A stretch of 64,000 nucleotides of DNA from Chionoecetes opilio (taxonomy: Eukaryota > Arthropoda > Malacostraca > Decapoda > Majidae), in contig JACEEZ010003813.1 of the NCBI GenBank assembly GCA_016584305.1, forward strand, positions 274,661 to 338,660. Direction: 5' to 3'. Numbering within the stretch: position 1 is the stretch's first letter; each line of letters begins with the position of its first letter. The notes under the pieces were generated by a model. That model ran no database searches, had not been told where the DNA came from, and saw only the letters and a program-made list of their open reading frames with translations. This document shows, in pieces, positions 55,252-64,000 of the stretch. A program made the position numbers and the translations under genes.

Positions 55252-56474
55252 CTGCAAACATTGAAAGCCAGGTCAGGCAACAGTGGGGTCTGGGGTCAAA
55301 GGTCAAGCCATCACAGGTCTGAACACAGTGAGAACTCTCGCCTTGTAATAGACGCAATGGAAGAACATAAGAACATAAGAAAGTAAGGAAGCTACAAGAG
55401 GCCGTGAGACCTACACGTGGTAGTTCCTGTTACCTAACGCTACCTATATCCACCTCTCTTCCCCATCCATGAATGTATCCAGACTCCTTTTAAAGACCCC
55501 AATAGACTCCGCATTGACCACCTGACGACCTAGACCATTCCAATCATTCACCACCCTATTTGTGAACCAGTTTCTCCCTATTTCCTTTTTAAATCTACGC
55601 TTTTCCAGCTTGAATCCGTTACTTCTCGTTCTACCCTGCTTACTAACCTTAAGAACTTTTCCTACATCGCCTATATTGTATCCCTTTATCCACTTAAAAA
55701 CTTCTATCAGATCGCCCCTTACTCTACGGAAGAATAAAGGGTATTATTTCTGATGAACACCGAATTCACTTTGGTGGATGAAACAACTATTTTCTGGCGA
55801 GTTTTGATGTTCCTAGAATTAATCTCTTAATCGTTTATATAATTTTTTTTCCTTTTAAAGTTAGGTAAAGGTTAGGTTAGGTAGTATAGGTTAGGTTATG
55901 TTAGGTAGTATAGGTTATTGTGTAGGTTATTTAGGTGTCTTAATTGTTCAAATACAACTAAAAGTGATTTGCGACAGGAACGGTTAGCAGATTCATTCAA
56001 AACACATAAAAACACACCAGAAACACATAAGCGCATCAGAAAATCGTTGGTTGGGTGAAACTATAAATTATCCCACTACCCTAACCTGGACATTGGTTAC
56101 GTCACCTAACTAAACTGTTTAAGCAATTGCTGGTAGTTAATCTGAATGCAGAAACAGTGGTATAGTTTCGATGCGAAAGCCAAAACAGTGTAACTATTAA
56201 TGTATAATCAACATGAATGTATAATAGTGGTATGTAAAATATCGTTGTATTGGTGAAACTGTATTATCATGAGCAAGAACTGGAACTGTCCCCGAAAAAA
56301 GGAACACTCGCCGACGTGAGACACTGGTTGAGGGCGGCGTGGCGAGTGTTCCAGGCAGCCTTCAGCCTCCCAACACCGGCTCTCACACCCCCTAGTGATC
56401 AGTACACCTTCCCTGCCCTGACTACAGCCTGCTTACCATCCAACAGCAATCTTGGCCACCTTGGACTTCAACAT
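55104..56474 (-). CDS. Small putative single-pass membrane protein, 61 residues
   Basis: Exon 1 56474-56437 (MLKSKVAKIAVG) and exon 2 55251-55104 join in phase 2 within Trp13 to give 61 codons plus TAG. Both splice sites are canonical (GGATG/GTAAGC and TGTTTGCAG). The product has a short basic N-terminus, a hydrophobic segment at about 9-28 (IAVGWSAIVALGVGGFVLTK), then a charged helix (MIERERKDSMKVRERMRNAN) and a polar tail (TGDYETKRTFTG). The layout resembles small mitochondrial inner- or outer-membrane proteins, but I do not recognise the family. It lies upstream of TIMM10 on the same strand. That the split ORF joins cleanly into a membrane-anchor design argues that it is real. Confidence 0.75.
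55362..55745 (-). mobile_element. LINE-A 3' end, longest coding copy here
   Basis: Reads further upstream than other copies: a CR1/Jockey-like GDLIEVFKWIKGYN segment, then [20 protein letters not shown], the [10 protein letters not shown] region and FMDGEERWI, followed by 3' UTR and tail at 55362. It lies in the small gene's intron, in the same sense. Confidence 0.88.
56437..56474 (-). CDS. Small membrane protein exon 1 (coding part)
   Basis: 38 coding bases from ATG 56474 to the donor GGATG/GTAAGC. Confidence 0.72.
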
Positions 56475-56639
56475 GAATGCCAGGTTTCAGTCATTGACAC
56501 CGAAATGTTGACAAAAATAACAATAATTGCACGCTGAGAGATTCTTGGCGTGGGAGTCTTGATCTTAACCTTACACAGTGCCTGGAGTAAATATTGGCGT
56601 TGCATAAGTAACTAGTTTTTATCACAATATGTCTTAATT

Positions 56640-58633
56640 AGCCGCAAAAAGCCGCCTCGAGGACTTTTTGGTCGTCTCCTCGGAGGGCTTGGCAGAGGCG
56701 GCATCGCAATTTTTTCCAATTCCGCAATCGCAATTCCGCATTCGACCTGCCCAGCTGTCCGCATCGCAATCCGGCATTTTTTTCAGTAGACCTTTGCGCA
56801 ATCGTATTCGCAATTTTTTTCAGATAGCCTTCGCAATCGCAATTCCGCAATTTTTTTCAGATAGACCTTTTCGCAATCGTAATTCCGCAATTTTTTTCAG
56901 ATAGGCCTTTTCGCAATCGCAATTCCGCAATTCCGCAATTCCGCAAACTAATTTTGACACCTACATTCCTACAATTAAAACAAAACACCTACAATTAAAA
57001 CAAAAAATGTCTCTAGGCTCTTAAACATCTCTAGACTCTTAAACACCTACAATTAAAACAATAAATGTCTCTAGGTAGACTCTTTATTAGTGTTTAATAC
57101 TTCTGTATTCCTATTCTGTTTCTGTCTATACTTTGTTACTGCCTTCACAATTAAGTACTTTTCTCTTCTTAGTCCTTCCTTCTTCTCACTTCTCCTGTTC
57201 ACATGTATGGTTGTTGCACTAATCACAGAACGGCCACGTACACGCTCTCAATCCCAAGTTCCCGCACGCCTGACTGATCATTACTGCTACTACCTTCTAA
57301 CTCACTTGTGCTATACTAGCATAGTTGTGTTGCACCTTGGGGAGCGGTAGCGACTGGTCTAGCGTCTCCGACTGCTCTCAGTATCCGAAGTTCGATCCCC
57401 GAAAGAAACCAAAACCTTCGCACCGTCAGTGCCTAAGACACCACATGCTGCATACTCTACCTGGATGCGAGTGCTCGACACCGTGGGGGCATGAGCCGTA
57501 ATCACAGGGTCATAAACGATCTCCTGGCCACCACGGGCGAGGACCACCAACAACAGCCTCAAGTGAACCTCATGCTACCATCCGTGTCCTGGGTCACCAC
57601 TGCCACATGCCTATAGCCCAAGTATAAATAAACCCCATTCTGGCATTTTCAGGCATCGATTGCGCAATTCGGCACGAATTACCCTATCGCAAGGTTATAC
57701 GATTGCTTCAACATTGGCGGTCCGCAATCGCAATTCCCAATTTTTTCAGCCATCCGTATTGTCGCAATTCCGCAACCGAATTAACCAATCCGCAAGTTGC
57801 GATTGCGTAATTTTGCGGTCCGCATTCGGCAATTGCGTATTGCATTAATAATGGATGCGGAATTGCACAAACGGATGCCCCCTTTGGCTATTGGTATATA
57901 TTGGTATATATATGGAGGGCTATTGGCCCACCAAACACGGACTCTCCAGATAGCCCCTTCTAACTTTCCTGAAATCATGGATGTAGAAATGTGTATATGT
58001 ATTCCCCCCACCCATTCACTCACCCATTACCCATCACCCCCCACCTATTCCCTCACCCATCACCCATCACCCCCAACCCATTCACTCACCCATTACCCAT
58101 CACCCCCCACCCATTCACTCACCCATTACCCATCACCACACACCCATTCACTCACCCATTACCCATCACCACACACCCATTCACTCACCCATTACCCATC
58201 ATCCCCACCTATTTCCTCGCCCATTACCCATCACCCCCAACCCATCACCCCCGACCTATTCACTCACCCATCATCCCACACCCATTACCCATCACCCCAC
58301 CCATTCACTCACCCATTACCCATCACCCCACACCCATTAGCCATCACCCCACCCATTCACTCACCCATTACCCATCACCCTACATCAAGGTTTCCTCAAT
58401 TCTCGCAATCCACTTTTTTTTTCTTCACAATTCTCGCTAATAGGCTACAAAAAAAAAAAAAAAAAAAAAAAAAGGTGATCGGATCATCCCATAAGTGGGC
58501 TTAAAATGTTCCCCTGCTCGACCCGGTTCCAAAACTGTGCCATATGATGGGATTCCGCCACAGGGGGCGGCACCTATCGCGGACACACACACAGACAGAC
58601 ACACAGACACACTTTCGCTTATATTATTATAGA
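56640..58633 (-). mobile_element. Helitron, larger copy with nested material
   Basis: On the minus strand it starts TCTATAATAATATAAGCGAA (58633) and ends GGCGGCTTTTTGCGGCTAA (56640), obeying 5' TC and 3' CTRR with a T after the end. The two ends and a CCCATTCACTCACCCATTAC block match the 701-bp Helitron at 19496. The interior adds CGCAATTCCGCAATTTTTTT-type repeats (56690-56950, 57650-57850) and a SINE. No Rep/helicase ORF. The base before the 5' end is T instead of the expected A. Confidence 0.8.
57325..57640 (+). mobile_element. tRNA-derived SINE, family 3, inside the Helitron
   Basis: GGGAGCGGTAGCGACTGGTC is box-A-like and AAGTTCGATCCCC is box B, about 45 bp apart. A body without tRNA similarity follows. 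The 3' limit is approximate. Confidence 0.65.
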
Positions 58634-58689
58634 AACAATACTGTCACCTGGTTAAACTTTGGTCATACATTAAAAATAAGCTGTAGCAT

Positions 58690-58794
58690 AGGTTGGGGTA
58701 AATCTAGAGACAGATAGATAGATAGACAGACAGACAAATAGATAGATAGACAGACAGACAGATAGACAGATAGATAGATAGACAGACAGACAGA

Positions 58795-58826
<32 letters not shown>

Positions 58827-58915
58827 TAGACAGACAGACAGATAGATAGATAGACAGACAGACAGATAGACAGATAGATAGATAGACAGACATACAGATA
58901 GATAGATAGTAGATA
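58690..58915. repeat. GATA/GACA tetranucleotide microsatellite
   Basis: Alternating (GATA)n and (GACA)n blocks over about 225 bp; Tyr-Leu-Ser-rich minus-strand frames are artefacts. Confidence 0.95.
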
Positions 58916-58919
58916 TTTA

Positions 58920-59735
58920 GACATTCTTCTTCTTATGTTCTTATGTTCTTTTCCCTCCAGCAATATAGCCTCTCATATAGCTTCCTTATCAGTAGAAAAG
59001 GTTGTTGTAGGTTTAACAATCAAGTAACAATCAACAGTTATTGGATGAACAGAGAACATAAGAGGAAAGAAAGATAAAGCAAGCAAGTAAGACAGAATAA
59101 GAGAAGACAACAAATTTTACCTAAGGACCCAGACAAGAAGAAACACGTCAGAAAGTGCCATTACAAAATTCCAAACTCCGACCCACAACTGAACTGAACT
59201 GGGCAACAATAAAGCAAATAAGAGGAAAGAAAGAGAAAGAAATTAGGCAGAATAAGAGAAGACAACTACGTAACAAAAAAAAAGTTATATAATATTTTCT
59301 TTTTCTTTTTCTATTTACCGAATGATAGGATTTTGTATGATTTTCTTGTTTTTGTAATATCTGTACAACCATAGAATACAAAGGTTAATGCAGAACACAA
59401 AATATTTCTATAGAAGCATACAGATTGAATAAAACAATAACAATAATAATAATCGGACTGATGATCGGAGACAAAGCGATCCAAACAATGGCATTCATAG
59501 GCGACCATCTACATTACGTTATCGTTGATTTGTGTGTGTCCAAAGCAGTGAAGCAAGAACACGATTGTAAGTACCTCATAAAGATAGCATAGAGGTTAAG
59601 TTAAGGACATTTGGTGATGAATTATGTCTTAATTCTTCATAGATATCAAAATAATAGGGTGGTAGGCATTCACGAATAAAATTATTATTATTATTATTTT
59701 TATACACGTGTTAATTCTTGCACTAATACATTTTC
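58920..59735. other. No gene recognised; AT-rich DNA with a local duplication
   Basis: AAGAGGAAAGAAAGA and GCAGAATAAGAGAAGACAAC occur twice (about 59055-59115 and 59218-59270). No exon supported. Confidence 0.5.
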
Positions 59736-59737
59736 CT

Positions 59738-59910
59738 ACATCCACCTGTCATCCCTATCTATATATTAGTCTATCCTAAACATTCCCTAGCCACTCTGCA
59801 CTAACGGCCTAATAGCTACGTCTATTCCAATCATCCGTCACCCTATTTGTGAACCAATTTCTCCCTCTTTTAAAATGTCCAGTTTGAATCCATTACTTTT
59901 TGTGGTAAAG
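59738..59910 (-). mobile_element. LINE-A fragment, highly diverged
   Basis: CTACATCCACCTGTCATCCC, CCCTATTTGTGAACCAATTT and CCAGTTTGAATCCATTACTT match the minus-strand LINE-A coding end with many substitutions and deletions; an old copy. Confidence 0.8.
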
Positions 59911-60165
59911 ATTCGTTTTATCGACCTTGCCATAACTCGTCTACTTCTTTCTGGAGGCCTATGATTCGGCACTCGTGGAGAATATGGGTCCCGCCCGGCT
60001 GGAACCGCAGCCCGCTGGTCTGAGTTGCCAGCTATATATTTCTGCTGCAGTGTTGCCACGCCGAGCGAGCGAGGCAGCCTGGCGTCACAGCGGGATGTTG
60101 TTATGACACACAGCCAGAGCTGGGCAGTATTTAAATACATTCAGATTTTGTTTGTTTGTTTGTTA

Positions 60166-60450
60166 GTGTACAGGATGTCTCGAAAAGTTACCAATAGATT
60201 TGAACCAAACTTGGTATACCAAGTCTATTGTGTATAAGGAAGAACTGATTTAATTTTGGATGTAATCGAATCACAATTATTGCCATGGCAACCAATTGAT
60301 GAAATATTTAGTGTACAGGATTTCTCGAAAAGTTACTTATAGATTTGGACCAAACTTGGTATACCAAGTCTATTTGGTATAAGGAAAAACTGATTTAATA
60401 TTGGATGAAATCGAATCACAACTGTTGCCATGGCAACCAATTGATGAAAT
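60166..60450. repeat. Two tandem copies of a 137-bp unit
   Basis: GTGTACAGGATGTCTCGAAA, ACCAAACTTGGTATACCAAG and TTGCCATGGCAACCAATTGA occur in both copies. The unit contains short palindromes (TTGGTATACCAA, TTGCCATGGCAA). Confidence 0.85.
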
Positions 60451-60596
60451 ATGTTTCCTATTTTTTTTTTAGTTTTGGGTAAAAATATTCCGTTTTCTGT
60501 TTTAGCGCTCTAGGGATCACTGAGGCCTTAGGACACACTCTGGTAAACTAGATTTTCTCGTAACTTCATCGTATCTGGGTAAAAATTGACCATGTT

Positions 60597-60910
60597 GGAC
60601 CCCCCCCCCCCCCCCGCTCGCACCCCCGTCATCGAGAAATATTCGGGCGGAGGTATGCGCTCTACTGAGTGCTCCCCCCTAGTTGATATACGTTTTTATA
60701 TACGTTTTTATATACATTTTTATATACATTTAAAAAAACATTTTTATATACATTTATGTCAATCGCTTATTTCTTGGTTCTTTTCTCCGCTTCTGCTTTC
60801 CTTTATTATCATTTTCTTCTTTAATTTTACTCAGTTATCTAATTTATTTCCCTTGCATTTCTCTGGTCGCTTACATATTTTTCTTTGATATGTTAACTTT
60901 CGTAAAATTC

Positions 60911-61003
<93 letters not shown>

Positions 61004-61291
61004 GAAATCAAATAAATGTAACTTTTAAGGATGTGAAAAGGACAAGCTGGATTTTTTTTTTTGTAGTTTATTGTTAAGAAAAATATCTTTACAGTGACGT
61101 CATTTTGTCAAGACGGAAAACAACTAATTAGCCTCAGAAATACAGCAAAGTATATTGTATAAATGATCAAAACTTTATAACCAAATAGTGTCGTTACCCA
61201 ATCAGGTAATTACGTGATATAGAATGAACATAATAAGTAAACTATGGGGGGGGGGGCATCAGTGAGCGCATACCTCCGCCCGAATATTTCA
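60597..61291. repeat. Inverted repeat around a TC microsatellite
   Basis: GAAATATTCGGGCGGAGGTA then TGCGCTC at 60636 recurs as the reverse complement at 61266-61291, each beside a poly-C or poly-G run (60601-60616, 61246-61256). Between them is a TATACATTTTTA repeat (60684-60750) and a (TC)n tract (60909-61001). The right copy ends at the assembly gap. Confidence 0.75.
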
Positions 61292-61299
61292 TAAATATA

Positions 61300-61604
61300 N
61301 NNNNNNNNNNNNNNNNNNNNNNNNNNNNNNNNNNNNNNNNNNNNNNNNNNNNNNNNNNNNNNNNNNNNNNNNNNNNNNNNNNNNNNNNNNNNNNNNNNNN
61401 NNNNNNNNNNNNNNNNNNNNNNNNNNNNNNNNNNNNNNNNNNNNNNNNNNNNNNNNNNNNNNNNNNNNNNNNNNNNNNNNNNNNNNNNNNNNNNNNNNNN
61501 NNNNNNNNNNNNNNNNNNNNNNNNNNNNNNNNNNNNNNNNNNNNNNNNNNNNNNNNNNNNNNNNNNNNNNNNNNNNNNNNNNNNNNNNNNNNNNNNNNNN
61601 NNNN
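61300..61604. other. Assembly gap (305 N)
   Basis: A run of undetermined bases. It directly follows the right arm of the inverted repeat, which may explain why assembly broke there. Confidence 1.
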
Positions 61605-62094
61605 TGAACTATTCGCGTTTTTCTCAGTTAAAAGTCATTCTGTACTTCTACAAAATTCCCTATAGTTTCCTCTTAATAACTGAATACACAATCAAATTCC
61701 GCTAAAAAGAATACATTATTTTGTACAATTGAAATCACGGCAAGGAAGTCACGTGAACCTGGGTTAGTATTTGACCTAACATACAATTACTTGGTCAGTT
61801 TATTGGGGTCAAGACGCCTCAAGGGTGGGTGGGAGGCTGGGTGGGGCGGCGGCTTCTGTGGGCGCGGTGGTGGGCGGTTGGGTTGTTGTGGTTCTGGGTG
61901 GTAGAAGAGTCACGGTGGTCGTAATAGTTGTGGTAGTGGGTGGAATAGTTGTGGTAGTGGGCGGGAGGATAGTCACGGTGAGCGTAATAGTCTTGATAGT
62001 AGGCAGAAGAGTAGTTACGGTAGTGGGCGGGAGGATAGTCACGATGGGCGTAATAGCTGTGGTAGTGGGCGGGAGGATAGTCACGATGGGCGTA

Positions 62095-62877
62095 CTAGTT
62101 GTGGTAGTGGGCGGGAGGATAGTTACGGTAGGGGGCGGTAGGATAGTTATGGTAATGGGCGGGTGGATAGCCACGGTGGGCGTAATAGTCTTGATAGTAG
62201 GCGGAAGGATAGTTACGGTAAGGGGCGGGAGGATAGTTATGGTAATGGGCGGGAGGATAGTTATGGTAATGGGCGGGAGGATAGTTGCAGTGGTGGGCGG
62301 TATTGCGGGCGGTGCTTGGTGCAGGAGGATGTAATTGGTGGCGTCTTGTAGATGGGCGGGAAAAGGCGGGAGGGTGAGTCTTGGTGTTGGGGGAAGACTG
62401 TTCGGTGTTGCGGGCGGGAGGGGCGGTGTTGCCCTGGGCGGGAGGGTGTTGGGTGTTGCGGGCGGGAGTGTGTGGTGGGCGGCGTGTTGCGTGTGCCTCG
62501 CTGAGGGAAGGAAGGTCCTCGGCGTTGAGGGCGGGAGGGAGGACGGCGACTTGGGTGGGCTTTTCAACAGTAATGGGGAGGGGAGATTTGGTGGTGGTTG
62601 GGGTGGTGATTGCGGTGGTGGTAGGAACGATGGTGCGGATGGTTGATGGGGCAGTAGTGTGAATGGTAATTGGGTTGATGTTGGTTGGGACTGCGGTGGA
62701 AGAGACATTGGTTGAGGTGGTGGTTGAAACAGTGGTTGAGACGATTGGGGTTGAAACAGTGGTTGGGACGATGGTGGTTAGGACAGTGGTTGGGACGGTG
62801 GTTGGTGTTAGGGTTGTGGTTTTAGTGATGCTGCGCGGGGCAGTCTGGCCTTGGCCTCGGGGGCCAAAGAGTGCCAT
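62095..62877 (-). CDS. Doubtful Thr/Pro-rich ORF with octapeptide repeats
   Basis: From ATG 62877 (MALFGPRGQGQTAPRSITKT) the frame is open for 260 codons: a Thr/Val/Pro-rich part, then a Pro/Arg/His part, then repeats of YPPAHYHN. A second frame on the same strand is also open down to 61809 and reads Thr/Pro/Ile repeats, because the DNA repeats every 24 bp. There is no signal peptide, domain or splice evidence. I list it because of length and a Kozak-like start, but a repeat artefact is more likely. Confidence 0.2.
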   Translation of the reverse strand: MALFGPRGQGQTAPRSITKTTTLTPTTVPTTVLTTIVPTTVSTPIVSTTVSTTTSTNVSSTAVPTNINPITIHTTAPSTIRTIVPTTTAITTPTTTKSPLPITVEKPTQVAVLPPALNAEDLPSLSEAHATRRPPHTPARNTQHPPAQGNTAPPARNTEQSSPNTKTHPPAFSRPSTRRHQLHPPAPSTARNTAHHCNYPPAHYHNYPPAHYHNYPPAPYRNYPSAYYQDYYAHRGYPPAHYHNYPTAPYRNYPPAHYHN

Positions 62878-63279
62878 GGCGCCGGCCACCGGATAACGAA
62901 ATATAGCAATGGAAAGCTAATAAAATTGCGCTTCTATGATACCCTTCATGATAAAAGTTGACTCGCAAAGTTTTAATTGGCGAAGAGTTGAAGTGAATAT
63001 TAAGTTCATGCATATTTCTCATAGTCTCGTATGGCATTTCTTTAGCGTGTTTTACTGTTGTTTTATTGAAATATTATAGAACAAACATTTACGAAGATTA
63101 CAGTATATCATCATATAACTGATAAACATTCTATATGATCCGTATTTATATATGATCCGAGCGGCCTCCGATTTCGGGGCCCTTGCGCGACAGGCCGATA
63201 TTCCGTGCGCAGTCCCCCCCCCCGGTATAACCCCGTGGTCTTTTTGCCCCCGTCATTCCTTTTTTTTAAATGATATAAA

Positions 63280-63850
63280 AAATTTGATCCCTTCCTTCCT
63301 TCCTTCCTCAACCTCTCATTTCCTTCCCTTTCCCTTTCCCTTTCCCTTCCCCCAAATCTCATTTTCCTTTTTTTCCTTCCTTCCTAAAAATCTGTCCTTT
63401 CCTTTCCCTTTCCCTTTCCCACCTTCCCTTTCCCCCTCCTCAACCTCTAGTGTCCTTCCTTTCCCTTTCCCCCCCCTTTCCCCCTCCTCAAACCCCTAAA
63501 GTCCTTCCCTTTCCCTTTCCCTTCCCTTTCCCCCTCCTCAACCTCTCATGTCCTTTTTTTCCTTTTCCCTTTCCCTTTCCCCCTCCCCCAACCTCCATGT
63601 CCTTCCTTTCCTTCCCTTTTTTTCCCTCCCTCCCTCTCCCCCTCCCTCCCTCCCTCCCTTCCTCCTCCTTCCCTCCCCCGACCCCCTCATGTCCTTCCTT
63701 CCTTCCCTCTTCCTCCCCCTCGACCAAACCCCTTTTCGCCCCTTTTTTCTACAGTCCTCCCACTCCCTCCCTCGCCAAAGGGCCCCGCATCCCCTTTCTC
63801 CAGGGTCTCCCCCGGCCCCACTACCTTTTCCCCCAACGTCCCTAAAAGAC
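63280..63850. repeat. Long pyrimidine tract
   Basis: CCCTTTCCCTTTCCC and CCTTCCTTCC runs with regular TCCTCAACCTCTCATGTCCT interruptions every 50-70 bp. Strongly strand-asymmetric (nearly all C/T on plus). Confidence 0.9.
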
Positions 63851-63899
63851 ACCTACCTCACCTTAGGATTTTAACAACCTTTCCCCCGTGATTTCCCGG

Positions 63900-64000
63900 T
63901 GGCAGGTGGGAACGTTTTTTAAAATACGTTTTTTTTTTAACGTTTTTATATACTTTTTTTTTATACATTTTTATATACGTTTTTATTACATTTTTATTAC
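63900..64000. repeat. TATACGTTTTTA tandem repeat at right edge
   Basis: Matches the ATATACGTTTTTATATAC repeat at 60684-60750, so the same repeat family probably continues past the window. Confidence 0.7.

Noticed and set aside
55860..55930. GGTTAGGTTAGG motifs, the arthropod telomere repeat TTAGG
   Set aside because: Only two perfect units in a row, mixed with GGTAGTATAGG. Similar short runs occur at 5943 and 24450. Too short for an interstitial telomere.
57797..58504. 235- and 149-codon plus-strand ORFs rich in His, Pro, Thr and Ser
   Set aside because: Read through the CCCATTCACTCACCCATTAC minisatellite within a Helitron.

Overview
The window is eukaryotic, repeat-dense DNA, most likely from a decapod crustacean and perhaps a crab. 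The reasons are spliced animal genes with GT-AG introns, very many mini- and microsatellites, several families of small DNA transposons, and a CR1/Jockey-like LINE whose (TTCTTATG)n tail and tail-derived arrays resemble decapod repeats I know. The taxon call is inference. One 305-base run of N (61300-61604) marks an assembly gap.

All genes I can support lie on the minus strand, so transcription runs from high to low coordinates. (1) A two-exon gene for a 61-residue, probably single-pass membrane protein of unknown identity (56474-55104). (2) TIMM10, the small-Tim chaperone of the mitochondrial intermembrane space, two exons (53001-49122). (3) A ZMYND8-type chromatin reader (PHD, bromodomain, PWWP, coiled coil, MYND), at least ten coding exons from 40983 to 12551. 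Every splice phase closes and gives at least 1617 codons. (4) A CDCA7-family 4CXXC zinc-finger gene (6766-7671 plus a likely upstream exon at 10573-10635). ZMYND8 and CDCA7 are both nuclear chromatin proteins. I found neither a terminal exon for the first nor an initiator exon for the second, so the exact boundary between them is unresolved.

Layout. 1-4.3 kb: satellite and minisatellite arrays, the first built from the LINE 3' tail. 4.5-6.2 kb: two TTAA-flanked MITEs and otherwise unremarkable DNA. 6.8-12.5 kb: CDCA7 exons among a hAT-like element, TTAA MITEs, foldback MITEs and minisatellites. 12.5-41 kb: ZMYND8, whose introns hold a 28-bp satellite, a satellite/Tigger/Helitron insertion stack, a 4.1-kb transposon with a 1.46-kb palindrome inside it, SINE and LINE pieces, and a GC-rich island at 34.4-35.6 kb. 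41-49 kb: no convincing gene; LINE fragments and 21- and 23-bp arrays. 49-56.5 kb: TIMM10 and the small gene, again among MITEs, LINE pieces and a 41-bp array. 56.6-58.6 kb: a second, larger Helitron. 58.7-64 kb: microsatellites, an inverted repeat around a TC tract, the gap, one doubtful Thr/Pro-rich ORF and a long pyrimidine tract.

The most striking patterns are these. Copies of one LINE family end within about 15 bp of four different ZMYND8 splice acceptors. The satellite at the left edge is an amplified LINE tail. Several transposon insertions can be read precisely because an empty site is preserved in this window: Helitron in Tigger, TTAA MITE in LINE, MITE in MITE, and hAT plus MITE in a tandem duplicate. 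I saw no CRISPR array, rRNA gene or intact tRNA gene.
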